64,000 nucleotides of DNA. Source: Corynebacterium halotolerans. Its GTDB lineage: Bacteria; Actinomycetota; Actinomycetes; Mycobacteriales; Mycobacteriaceae. Below are positions 56,227 to 64,000 of the stretch, in pieces. A model generated the notes under the pieces. That model did not search any database. It had not been told where the DNA came from and saw only the letters and a program-made list of their open reading frames with translations. Both the position numbers and the translations under genes were made by a program. Location of the stretch: contig NZ_JVMD01000024.1 of NCBI RefSeq assembly GCF_001056295.1, positions 124,001-188,000 on the forward strand, in the 5' to 3' direction. Every line of letters starts with the position of its first letter. Positions within the stretch are counted from its first letter, which is position 1.

Positions 56227-57780
56227 GTGAGCTCTGACATCTCCGGCGCCATCGCCGACGATTGGACCAATCCCCTGCGCGACCCGCAGGACAAGCGACT
56301 CCCCCGCATCGCCGGACCCGGCGGCATGGTCATCTTCGGCGTCACGGGCGACCTGGCCCGCAAGAAGCTGTTGCCGGCCATCTACGACCTGGCCAACCGC
56401 GGTCTGCTGCCCGCATCCTTCGCGCTGGTCGGCTACGGCCGCCGCGATTGGTCCAAGGAGTACTTCGAGAACTACGTGCGCGAGGCCGTCGAAGCCGGCG
56501 CCCGCACGCCGATCCGCGAGAACGTGTGGCGCCGCCTGGCCGAGGGCATCCACTTCGTCCAGGGCACCTTCGTCGACGACGAGGCCTTCGACCGACTGGC
56601 GGACAAGCTCGCCGAGCTCGACGCCTCCCGCGGCACCGCCGGCAACTGGGCGTACTACCTGTCCATCCCGCCGGACAACTTCCCGGACGTCTGCCACCAG
56701 CTCGACCGCGCCGGCCTGGCGCAGGCGGGCGAGGAGAACTGGCGGCGCGTGGTCATCGAGAAGCCCTTCGGCCACGACCTCGAGTCCGCGCAGGAGCTCA
56801 ACCGCATCGTCAACTCGGTCTTCCCGGAGAAGTCGGTGTTCCGCATCGACCACTACCTGGGCAAGGAGACGGTGCAGAACATCCTGGCCATGCGGTTCGC
56901 CAACCAGCTGTTCGACCCGCTGTGGAACTCGCATTACGTCGACCACGTGCAGATCACCATGGCCGAGGACATTGGCCTGGGCGGCCGCGCCGGCTACTAC
57001 GACGGCATCGGCGCCGCCCGCGACGTGATCCAGAACCACCTGCTGCAGCTTTTGGCGCTCGTGGCCATGGAGGAGCCCGTGGCGTTCACGCCGGAGGAGC
57101 TGCAGGCGGAGAAGATCAAGGTGCTGCGCGCCACGGAGCCGGTGCGGCCGCTGTCCAAGACGACGGCCCGCGGCCAGTACTCCGCCGGGTGGCAGGGCAG
57201 CCATTACGTCAAGGGCCTGCGCGAGGAAGAGGGCTTCGACCCCGAGTCCACCACCGAGACCTACGCCGCGTGCACCCTGCAGATCAATTCCCGCCGGTGG
57301 GCGGGCGTGCCGTTCTACCTGCGCACGGGCAAGCGCCTCGGCCGCCGGGTCACCGAGATCGCCCTGGTGTTCAAGTCCGCGCCGCACCTGCCGTTCGCGG
57401 ACACCATGACCACGGCCCTCGGCCAGAACGCGATGGTCATCCGGGTCCAACCGGACGAGGGCGTGCTCATGCGCTTCGGATCGAAGGTCCCCGGCTCCAC
57501 CATGGAGGTCCGCGACGTGAACATGGACTTCTCCTACTCGGAGTCCTTCACGGAGCAGTCCCCGGAGGCCTACGAGCGTCTCATCCTGGACGCGCTCCTC
57601 GACGAGGCCAGCCTCTTCCCCACCAACGAGGAAGTGGAGCTGTCCTGGAAGATCCTCGACCCGGTCATCGATTACTGGGCCAAGCGCGGCCGCCCGGAGG
57701 AATACCCGGCCGGCACGTGGGGGCCGGATTCGGCCGACCGGATGCTGGAGCGCGAAGGCCGCACCTGGCGCCGTCCCTGA
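56227..57780 (+). CDS. zwf: Glucose-6-phosphate 1-dehydrogenase
   Basis: 517 residues. The nucleotide fold is MVIFGVTGDLARKKLLPAIYDLANRG (about 36), and the catalytic segment RIDHYLGKETVQNILAMRFAN (about 207) contains the active His-Tyr-Leu-Gly-Lys. Standard C-terminal part ends YPAGTWGPDSADRMLE. It oxidises glucose-6-phosphate, giving NADPH. OpcA, encoded next, is needed for its assembly or activity in corynebacteria. The GTG at 56227 has only a weak GAAAGAA ribosome site. Confidence 0.97.
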   Translation: MSSDISGAIADDWTNPLRDPQDKRLPRIAGPGGMVIFGVTGDLARKKLLPAIYDLANRGLLPASFALVGYGRRDWSKEYFENYVREAVEAGARTPIRENVWRRLAEGIHFVQGTFVDDEAFDRLADKLAELDASRGTAGNWAYYLSIPPDNFPDVCHQLDRAGLAQAGEENWRRVVIEKPFGHDLESAQELNRIVNSVFPEKSVFRIDHYLGKETVQNILAMRFANQLFDPLWNSHYVDHVQITMAEDIGLGGRAGYYDGIGAARDVIQNHLLQLLALVAMEEPVAFTPEELQAEKIKVLRATEPVRPLSKTTARGQYSAGWQGSHYVKGLREEEGFDPESTTETYAACTLQINSRRWAGVPFYLRTGKRLGRRVTEIALVFKSAPHLPFADTMTTALGQNAMVIRVQPDEGVLMRFGSKVPGSTMEVRDVNMDFSYSESFTEQSPEAYERLILDALLDEASLFPTNEEVELSWKILDPVIDYWAKRGRPEEYPAGTWGPDSADRMLEREGRTWRRP

Positions 57781-57822
57781 CGGGCGGGACAGGCGGAACA
57801 GGTACTTGGGAAAGGAACAACC

Positions 57823-58905
57823 GTGCCAACGATCATCAATTTGCCCGACACCGACACGCGGGACATCGCCCGCCAGTTGGTGACTCTGCGCGAAACCGGC
57901 GGCATCGTCACCACCGGCCGCGTGCTCACCCTCATCGTCCTCGCGCAGCGCGACGATGACCTGGAGAACATCGTCAAGACGGTCAACAACGTCTCCCGCG
58001 AGCATCCGGCGCGCGTGCTGGTGCTCGTCGCCGGCGAGCCGCGCGGGGCGAACCGCCTCGACGCCGAATTGCGCCTGGGCGGCGAAGCAGGTGCCGCGGA
58101 GGTCGTCGTCATGCACATGGAGGGCGAGGTCGGGGCGCACCCGGAGGCCATCGTCACTCCCCTGCTGCTGCCCGACACGCCGGTCGTCGCGTGGTGGCCG
58201 TCGACGCCGCCGCAGGTGCCCGCGGCCACGCCGATCGGCCAGATCGCGCAGCGCCGCATCACCGATTCGCTGGCGGACCCGGACGGCAACGCCGTCTACA
58301 CCCGCCGCACCGGGTACACGCCGGGCGATTCGGACCTCGCGTGGTCGCGCCTGACCGCGTGGCGCGGCGTGCTGGCGTCCGCGCTGGATTTCCCGCCGCA
58401 CGGCAAGATCACCGCGGCTCGGATCGAGGGCCCCGGCGAGGATCCCTCCGTCGACGTCGCCGCGGGATGGCTCGCCGACCGGCTGGCCGCGCCGGTGCAG
58501 CGCGTGGTCACCGAGGAGCCGGAGGTCCCGCTGGACGCCGACGGCGACCCGAAGCCGCCGGTGACCAAGGTGACGCTGACCCGCCGCGGCGGCGAAGACG
58601 AATGCACCGACGTCACCGTGGAGGTGGAGAACGCCACGACCGCGTGCGTGACCATCACCGGCCGGCCGCCGTTCAAGGTGGCGCTGTCGCGCCGCACCAC
58701 CGTCGATTGCCTGGCCGAGGAATTGCGCCACCTCGACCCCGACACCGCGTACGCCCGCGCACTGCGCGGGTTGGGACGCATCCGGCGCCTGACCGCCGAG
58801 GAGGCCCGCGAGGCCGACGCCGCATCGCCCGACGACGGCCCGTGCGCGGCGAGCTCCGCGACCACCGACTCAACCGCCCGAAACCCCGAGGAGTCTTCCC
58901 GATGA
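57823..58905 (+). CDS. opcA: OpcA, glucose-6-phosphate dehydrogenase assembly protein
   Basis: 360 residues. Family features: MPTIINLPDTDTRDIARQLV at the N-terminus, ENIVKTVNNVSREHPARVLVLV, and the WWP stretch TPVVAWWPSTPPQVPAATPIGQIAQRRITDS. A ~40-residue Asp/Ser-rich tail follows the conserved ELRHLDPDTAYARALRGL. The GTG at 57823 is preceded by AAAGGA. Its stop overlaps the pgl start. Confidence 0.95.
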   Translation: MPTIINLPDTDTRDIARQLVTLRETGGIVTTGRVLTLIVLAQRDDDLENIVKTVNNVSREHPARVLVLVAGEPRGANRLDAELRLGGEAGAAEVVVMHMEGEVGAHPEAIVTPLLLPDTPVVAWWPSTPPQVPAATPIGQIAQRRITDSLADPDGNAVYTRRTGYTPGDSDLAWSRLTAWRGVLASALDFPPHGKITAARIEGPGEDPSVDVAAGWLADRLAAPVQRVVTEEPEVPLDADGDPKPPVTKVTLTRRGGEDECTDVTVEVENATTACVTITGRPPFKVALSRRTTVDCLAEELRHLDPDTAYARALRGLGRIRRLTAEEAREADAASPDDGPCAASSATTDSTARNPEESSR

Positions 58906-59639
58906 CCGACAGCGCACCCGCGCCCGAGTTTTCCCGCCACGCAGACCAGGACGCGCTGATCGAAGCCGCCCGCACCCGATTCGTCGACGTCGTGTGCGCC
59001 GCGCAGGGCGACGACGGAATGGCGCGCATCGCCGTGACCGGCGGAGGCGCCGGCATCGGCCTGCTCGCCGCGCTGGCGGAGGATTCCGGGGCCATCGATT
59101 GGACCCGCGTCATGGTCTTCTTCGGCGACGAGCGCTTCGTCCCGGAGGAGTCGCCCGACCGCAACGTCGGCCAGGCCCGGAAGGCCCTGTTCGACCACGT
59201 GGACATCCCCGGGTCGTACATCTTCCCCATCGCGCCCTCCGGCGGCGCGTACCTGGAGGACCCGGTGTGCGCGGCCGACGCCTACGCCGACATCCTGGCC
59301 ATGCACGCGCCCGACGGGTTCGACCTGCACCTGCTCGGCATGGGGCCGGAAGGCCACGTCAACTCGCTGTTCCCCGGAACCCCCGCGATCGCGGAGACCG
59401 AGCGCACCGTCGTGGAGGTCCGCGACTGCCCGAAGCCGCCGCCGACACGCGTGTCGCTGACGCTGCCGGCGATCAACGCCAGCGAGCGCGTCTGGTTGCT
59501 CGTGTCCGGCGAGGCCAAGGCGGAGGCCGTCAAGGCCATCGCCGACGGCGCCGATCCCGCCGACTGGCCCGCCGCCGGCGTCCGCGGCACCGCCGAGACC
59601 ATCGTCTTCGTCGACGAGGCGGCCGCCTCGAAGCTGTAG
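58902..59639 (+). CDS. pgl: 6-phosphogluconolactonase
   Basis: 245 residues of the DevB/SOL type: RIAVTGGGAGIGLLAALAED, VMVFFGDERFVPEESPDRNV (active-site loop), DLHLLGMGPEGHVNSLFPG (active-site His) and RVSLTLPAINASERVWLLVSG. It hydrolyses 6-phosphogluconolactone, the product of Zwf. Its ATG overlaps the opcA stop (ATGA) with GAGGAG upstream. It is the last gene of the pentose phosphate operon. Confidence 0.95.
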   Translation: MTDSAPAPEFSRHADQDALIEAARTRFVDVVCAAQGDDGMARIAVTGGGAGIGLLAALAEDSGAIDWTRVMVFFGDERFVPEESPDRNVGQARKALFDHVDIPGSYIFPIAPSGGAYLEDPVCAADAYADILAMHAPDGFDLHLLGMGPEGHVNSLFPGTPAIAETERTVVEVRDCPKPPPTRVSLTLPAINASERVWLLVSGEAKAEAVKAIADGADPADWPAAGVRGTAETIVFVDEAAASKL

Positions 59640-59650
59640 GGAAGGCATGA

Positions 59651-59688
59651 AAGAGGGGCCCGGGCGTTGATTCGCCCGGGCCCCTCTT
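59651..59688. terminator. Bidirectional terminator between pgl and secG
   Basis: A perfect 16-bp stem with a 6-nt loop, ending in CTCTTC; it ends the pentose phosphate operon and, on the other strand, secG. Confidence 0.9.
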
Positions 59689-59709
59689 CGCGGTCGTGCC
59701 GCCGATCCC

Positions 59710-59946
59710 CTACCAGTTGAAGGCCTGGAACAGGCCGAGCAGGATGATCGACGCCACCCACAGGATCGCCGTGATGATGGTGACGTAGTCGAGGTTCTTC
59801 TCCACCACCGTCGAACCGGACAGGTTCGACTGCATGCCGCCGCCGAAGAGGCTGGACAGGCCGCCGCCCTTGCCCTTGTGGAGCAGGACGAACAGGGACA
59901 TCAGCACGGAGGTGATGACCAGGACGATCTGGATGGCGAGGTACAC
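59710..59946 (-). CDS. secG: Preprotein translocase subunit SecG
   Basis: 78 residues with two membrane helices: IQIVLVITSVLMSLFVLLHK and YVTIITAILWVASIILLGLF, with the typical loop GKGGGLSSLFGGGMQSNLSG between. It supports SecYE in protein export. I prefer the GTG at 59946 (AGGGA 7 nt upstream), giving MYLAIQI, which fits other corynebacterial SecG starts; the GTG at 59952 is too close to the ribosome site. It lies downstream of ppc on the same strand. Confidence 0.93.
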   Translation of the reverse strand: MYLAIQIVLVITSVLMSLFVLLHKGKGGGLSSLFGGGMQSNLSGSTVVEKNLDYVTIITAILWVASIILLGLFQAFNW

Positions 59947-60118
59947 GCGCACTTCCCTACGGTTTTCGACGGTTATGACTGGGTACTGCTTCGCGGTTTC
60001 CGGTCGTGGCCGGACGCCGCGGCGGGTGCGGCCGGGCCGGGCCCGCGATCAACTGACCAGGGTACCGCACCGGCGCCCCGTCGCGCAGCCGACGGGGACG
60101 GCGCGTCGGGGAAACCGG

Positions 60119-62914
60119 CTAGCCCGAGTTGCGCAGCGCCGTGGCCAGCCCGTTCATGGTCAGCTGGATGCCGCGGCGGACCTTGTCGCGGGCATCGCCG
60201 GCGCGGTAGCGGCGCAGCATCTCCAGCTGGATGGCGTTGAGCGGCATCAGGTACGGGAACCGCATGTCGACGGAACGCGCCAGCAGCGGATTGTCCTCCA
60301 GCAGCGAGGAGTAGCCCGTGACCTTCATGAACATCTCGAGGGTCAGTTCGTACTCCTCGCGGATGCGGTCGTAGATTCGGTCGGCCACCTCCCGATCGGA
60401 GACCAGGTCGGCGTAGAGCCGGGCCAACTCCAGGTCCGTCTTCGACATGACCTGCGCCATGTTCGACAGCACCGAGTCGAAGAAGGGCCAGGACCGGTTC
60501 AGTTCGCGCAGCTCCTCCAGGCGCGACCCGTCGGCGTCCTCGCCGATCCATTCCTTCAGCGCAGTGCCCACGCCGAACCAACCCGGAACCATCGAGCGCT
60601 GCTGCGACCACGCGAGCACCCACGGGATGGCGCGCAGATCGGAGATCGACGTGGTCTGCTTGCGCGACGACGGCCGCGACCCGATGTTGAGGCTGCCGAT
60701 TTCGCCGACCGGGGTGGAGGTCTCGAAGAACTCGATGAAGCCGGGATCCTCGTGCATGAGCGCGGCGTAGGCGTCGCGGGAGCGCTCGGAGATCTCCGAC
60801 ATCACCTGGTAGGCGCGGTCCTGGTCATCCAGGTCCTCCAGGTCCAGCAGAGTGGATTCGATGGTCGCCGAGACCAGGGCCTCCAGGTTGCGGCGGGCCG
60901 CCACCGGGTGGCCGTACTTGGCCGAGATGATCTCGCCCTGCTCGGTGATGCGCACCGAACCCTGCACCGCGCCCTTGGGCTGCGCCAGGATCGCGTCGTA
61001 GGACGGCCCGCCGCCGCGGCCGACGGTACCGCCGCGGCCGTGGAACAGGCGCAGACGCACGCCTTCCTCGCGGGCGACCTTGGCGATGGCGGTTTCGGCG
61101 TCGTACAGCGCCCAGTTGGCCGCGAAGTAGCCGCCGTCCTTGTTCGAGTCGGAGTATCCCAGCATGACCTCCTGCAGGTCGCCCCGGGAGGCGACGTAGC
61201 GGCGGTACAGCGGGACGTCCCAGGCCTCCCGCAGCACGGACGCGCCGGCCTGGAGATCCTCGATGGTCTCGAACAGCGGGATCACGTCGACCGTGCCGCC
61301 CGGCACCCCGTCGACCACGGAGATCAGGCCGACTTCCTTCAGCAGGATCATCGGCCCGAGCAGGTCGGACACCGACGAGCACATGGAAATGATGCAGTGC
61401 GGGACGACCTCCGGGCCGAAGGCATTGACCGCGTCGGCCGCGGCGCGCATGATGCCGAGCTCGCGTTCCGTGGCCTCGGACAGCTGCACCCCGCGCGGGA
61501 TGAGCGGGCGGGCCGACGCCAACTCCGACGTGAGGATCTCCACCCGCCGACGCTCCGGCAGCGACCGGTAATCCTCCGTCACGCCCGACATGCGGAAGAG
61601 CTCCGTGAGGATGTCCTCATGGCTCTCCGAGTTCTGGCGCAGGTCCAGGGAGTACAGGTGGAAACCGAAGACATCGGTGGCGGCCTGGATGTCCGCCAGC
61701 CGGTGGTCCGCGATGAGGTCGTCGTTGCTGCGCCGCAGCGAGGCCTCGACGATGTCGAGGTCGGCGCGCATCTCGGCGACGTTCGGATAGGGCTCGTGAT
61801 CCGACCAGTCCCCCTCCACCACCGAGTGGCCGAGGCGCGAGATCGCCGTCGCCGCCACCCGGCCGCGGATCCCGTGGACGGCGCGGCGGTAGGGCTCGTC
61901 GACGCGGTTCGGCACGTCGTTCTGTCCGCGGTTGGCCAGCTCGACCAGATCCACCGACACCTGCGTCAGCCGGTCGGAGAAGCTCAGCTCCCGCTCCAGG
62001 GCATGCAGCTGCCGCAGGTAATGGCGCAGGATCGTTCCTGCGGCACGGTTGGTGGCGTAGCGGACGACGTCCGCCGACACGTACGGGTTGCCGTCGTGGT
62101 CGCCGCCGATCCAGGACCCCATGCGCACCACCGGGGTCTCCGGGATGTCGGCGCCGCCCAATTCCCGCATCGCGCCGAGCACGTCCCGGTTCAGCCTGGG
62201 CACGGTTTCCAGCAGCGACAGCTGGTAGTAGCGCAGCCCCACCTCGACCTCGTCGCGGATGTCCGGGCGGTTCATGCGGATCAGCGCCGTCTGCCACAGC
62301 GTCATGATGCGCCGGCGGATTTCCAGGTCCAGCGCCTCGATCCGGGCGTCCGTGCGGGCATTGCGGGGCGCGTCGAGCACCTCGTGGCGGGCGCGCATCG
62401 CGGCCCCGATGTGCTTCTGCACGTCGAACACCGTGCGGCGGCGGGTTTCCGTCGGATGCGCGGTGAGCACCGGCACCACCTCGGCCGCGTTCATCATCGC
62501 CGCCAAATCGGTGCCCGGCACCCGGGCCTCGCGCAGCTTTTCCCACGTCGCCTCGAGCGTCGAATCGCGCGGCGGTTCGCCGGCGTCGAGCCCCTCCTCC
62601 AGCAGACGCTCCTCGTGCAGGTCCTCCGCGAGGTTGGCCAGCAGCGCGAAGTGCGTGAACGCACGGATGACGGGGGTCGCCTCCGCCGGGTCGATGTCGC
62701 GGAACAAGCCGGTCAGCTCGTCGATCTCCGCCTCGCCGCGGTGCAGGCGGAACGCGGTCCGCCGCGCCTGCTCCACCAGATCGAAGACCTCCGCGCCCTC
62801 CTGCTCCCGGATGACCTCACCGAGGATCCGCCCCAGATGGCGGATGTCGTCGCGCAACGTCTCGTCGCTGGTCTTCTTCGCGCCCTGTTCCTGCATTCTC
62901 GCTTCTCCTGTCAT
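60119..62914 (-). CDS. ppc: Phosphoenolpyruvate carboxylase
   Basis: 931 residues. Active-site motifs: VLTAHPTETRRRTVFDVQ, MGSWIGGDHDGNPYVSADVV, GYSDSNKDGGYFAANWALYD, and FHGRGGTVGRGGGPSYDAIL. The C-terminus ends LTMNGLATALRNSG, the usual regulatory tail. It is the main anaplerotic carboxylase feeding oxaloacetate, inhibited by aspartate in corynebacteria. The ATG at 62914 follows GGAGGA by 7 nt; another ATG at 62896 with AGGAG is equally well placed and would remove 6 residues. Confidence 0.97.
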   Translation of the reverse strand: MTGEARMQEQGAKKTSDETLRDDIRHLGRILGEVIREQEGAEVFDLVEQARRTAFRLHRGEAEIDELTGLFRDIDPAEATPVIRAFTHFALLANLAEDLHEERLLEEGLDAGEPPRDSTLEATWEKLREARVPGTDLAAMMNAAEVVPVLTAHPTETRRRTVFDVQKHIGAAMRARHEVLDAPRNARTDARIEALDLEIRRRIMTLWQTALIRMNRPDIRDEVEVGLRYYQLSLLETVPRLNRDVLGAMRELGGADIPETPVVRMGSWIGGDHDGNPYVSADVVRYATNRAAGTILRHYLRQLHALERELSFSDRLTQVSVDLVELANRGQNDVPNRVDEPYRRAVHGIRGRVAATAISRLGHSVVEGDWSDHEPYPNVAEMRADLDIVEASLRRSNDDLIADHRLADIQAATDVFGFHLYSLDLRQNSESHEDILTELFRMSGVTEDYRSLPERRRVEILTSELASARPLIPRGVQLSEATERELGIMRAAADAVNAFGPEVVPHCIISMCSSVSDLLGPMILLKEVGLISVVDGVPGGTVDVIPLFETIEDLQAGASVLREAWDVPLYRRYVASRGDLQEVMLGYSDSNKDGGYFAANWALYDAETAIAKVAREEGVRLRLFHGRGGTVGRGGGPSYDAILAQPKGAVQGSVRITEQGEIISAKYGHPVAARRNLEALVSATIESTLLDLEDLDDQDRAYQVMSEISERSRDAYAALMHEDPGFIEFFETSTPVGEIGSLNIGSRPSSRKQTTSISDLRAIPWVLAWSQQRSMVPGWFGVGTALKEWIGEDADGSRLEELRELNRSWPFFDSVLSNMAQVMSKTDLELARLYADLVSDREVADRIYDRIREEYELTLEMFMKVTGYSSLLEDNPLLARSVDMRFPYLMPLNAIQLEMLRRYRAGDARDKVRRGIQLTMNGLATALRNSG

Positions 62915-62931
62915 GTCGGGTTCCTCCGCTG

Positions 62932-62942
62932 CGTCGTCAAGC
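62932..62942 (-). repeat. Second dispersed 11-mer GCTTGACGACG
   Basis: Exact copy on the minus strand 18 bp upstream of the ppc start, in the tpiA-ppc gap. Confidence 0.45.
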
Positions 62943-63007
62943 ACCGTGCCGGGCCCCGGCGGACCCGCGCCCCTTTTCCGGGGCCCGGGGCCGGCGCCGA
63001 GCGAAAC

Positions 63008-63038
63008 GCCCCGGATCAACGGGTTACGTTGCCGGGGC
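63008..63038 (-). terminator. Hairpin between tpiA and ppc
   Basis: Stem GCCCCGG/CCGGGGC with an inner CAACG/CGTTG stem, followed on the minus strand by GTTTCG. It may end or attenuate the pgk-tpiA transcript before ppc. Confidence 0.55.
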
Positions 63039-63068
63039 GCGCCGTTTTCGGCTCTGGGCCGATCGGGG

Positions 63069-63851
63069 TTATTCCGCCGCGTCCGCGGCCAGCGCGGACA
63101 GCTTGGCGAAGGCCTCGCCGTCCAGCGACGCGCCGCCGACCAGGCCGCCGTCGACGTCCGGCTGGCCGACGATGTCGGCCACGTTCTCCGCCTTCACGGA
63201 ACCGCCATAGAGGATGCGCATCTCCTTGGCCAGCTTCTCGCCGCCCAGCTCGGCGACGGTCTCGCGGATGGCCTTGCAGACCTCCTGCGCGTCCGCCGAG
63301 GACGCGACCTTGCCGGTGCCGATGGCCCAGACCGGCTCGTAGGCGATGACCACCTTGGCCAGGTCGGCCTCGGTCAGGCCCTCGAGGGAGCCCTTGACCT
63401 GGGCGACCACGTGCTCGACGTGCTTCTCCGCCTCGCGGACCTCGAGCGGCTCGCCGACGCAGACGATCGGCGCCATCGAAGCCTTCAGCGCGGCCTTGGC
63501 CTTCTTGGCGACGAGGGCGTCATCCTCGCCGTGCATCTCGCGGCGCTCCGAATGCCCGACGACGACCCAGCGGCACCCGAGCTTGGACAGCATCGCGGCC
63601 GAGATCTCGCCGGTGAAGGCGCCGGACTCGTGGATGGAGACGTCCTGCGCGCCGTAGGTCACGGCCAGCTTGTCGCCCTCCACCAGGGTCTGCACGGAAC
63701 GGATGTCGGTGAACGGCGGGATGAGCGCGACGTCGACCTTGTCGTAGTACTCCTTCGGCAGGGCGAAGGCCAGCTTCTGCACGACGCCGATGGCCTCCAG
63801 ATGGTTGAGGTTCATCTTCCAGTTGCCGGCGATGAGGGGCTTGCGAGCCAT
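63069..63851 (-). CDS. tpiA: Triosephosphate isomerase
   Basis: 260 residues. Motifs: [14 protein letters not shown] (Lys), [17 protein letters not shown] (His), [19 protein letters not shown] (Glu and the mobile loop), and [12 protein letters not shown]. It interconverts dihydroxyacetone phosphate and glyceraldehyde 3-phosphate. The ATG at 63851 gives [14 protein letters not shown]; upstream in-frame residues lack similarity. It lies 108 bp after the pgk stop on the same strand. Confidence 0.97.
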   Translation of the reverse strand: MARKPLIAGNWKMNLNHLEAIGVVQKLAFALPKEYYDKVDVALIPPFTDIRSVQTLVEGDKLAVTYGAQDVSIHESGAFTGEISAAMLSKLGCRWVVVGHSERREMHGEDDALVAKKAKAALKASMAPIVCVGEPLEVREAEKHVEHVVAQVKGSLEGLTEADLAKVVIAYEPVWAIGTGKVASSADAQEVCKAIRETVAELGGEKLAKEMRILYGGSVKAENVADIVGQPDVDGGLVGGASLDGEAFAKLSALAADAAE

Positions 63852-63959
63852 TGTGGGTGTCACTTCCTGAGGTGGTTGAAGAATGTGGGGTGCGGGCCGG
63901 TGCGGCGGCGAACCGCGCACCGCCCGCCGGGGCGGACCGGTGCCGGGACTCGAGGACCG

Positions 63960-64000
63960 CTAGGACTCGAGCACCTGGACGCCGGGGAGGTCCTTGCCCT
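63960..64000 (-). CDS. pgk: Phosphoglycerate kinase (C-terminal end only)
   Basis: Only the last 12 codons and the stop are inside the window: GKDLPGVQVLES. The LPGV stretch is the expected end of actinobacterial Pgk, and pgk precedes tpiA in this operon in corynebacteria. The assignment rests mostly on context. Confidence 0.75.
   Translation of the reverse strand, partial: GKDLPGVQVLES

Overview
The window looks like a chromosomal segment of a high-GC Corynebacterium (Actinomycetota). The main reasons are the gene order and two regulatory habits. The order acn-acnR-glutamine amidotransferase is flanked by NlpC/P60-MoxR-DUF58-VWA-ferrochelatase, and it is followed by the sufRBDCSU-sufT operon, mptB, an ABC exporter, ctaA, qor, ctaB, tkt-tal-zwf-opcA-pgl, secG, ppc, tpiA and pgk. 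That is the corynebacterial core arrangement. The acn promoter carries a sequence matching the AcnR operator known from C. glutamicum. Many genes begin 6-8 nt after a TANNNT -10 box, which is the signature of leaderless mRNAs.

Layout. (1) 1-9.3 kb: 3' part of methylmalonyl-CoA mutase small subunit, a TVP38-type membrane protein, an HTH protein, a GST-like quinone reductase, an SPFH/NfeD pair, DUF3097, an unknown protein and ferrochelatase. (2) 9.4-14.9 kb: VWA, DUF58 and MoxR genes overlapping by ATGA, then a secreted NlpC/P60 peptidoglycan hydrolase and a small membrane protein. (3) 15.2-20.4 kb: aconitase, AcnR and two tandem class I glutamine amidotransferase paralogues. (4) 20.5-30.3 kb: an Lrp regulator divergent from a fused indolepyruvate:ferredoxin-type oxidoreductase, an unusual double-module sensor kinase with a response regulator and a stand-alone LuxR-type HTH protein, and an ABC-F ATPase.

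(5) 30.5-34.1 kb is the most unusual part. It is a compact accessory Hsp70 system with codon use less GC-biased than its neighbours. It encodes a membrane-anchored J-like/TPR protein whose J domain lacks HPD, a lid-less DnaK homologue, and a GrpE-like exchange factor whose GTG start overlaps the dnaK-like stop. Facing these genes is a 49-residue protein made almost entirely of DnaJ-type CxxCxGxG zinc-binding motifs. In effect the parts of a DnaK/DnaJ/GrpE machine are redistributed over four genes. The trio and the small zinc-finger gene converge on a perfect 56-bp palindrome.

(6) 34.3-37.4 kb: a lycopene-cyclase-family flavoprotein and a LysP-like amino acid permease broken by a one-base frameshift. 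(7) 37.5-44 kb: the SUF Fe-S assembly operon with its SufR regulator and a candidate operator inside its promoter. (8) 44.3-64 kb: MptB mannosyltransferase, an ABC exporter, a GT-C-like membrane protein, heme A/O synthesis (ctaA, ctaB), the pentose phosphate operon, and secG-ppc-tpiA-pgk.

A second unexpected signal is a dispersed short repeat. The 11-mer GCTTTGCGACG occurs at ten positions I found, mostly between genes, and a sister 11-mer GCTTGACGACG recurs as well. I saw no rRNA, tRNA, CRISPR array, insertion sequence or prophage. All coordinates and motif counts come from reading by eye, so similarity searches and a systematic motif count are still open.
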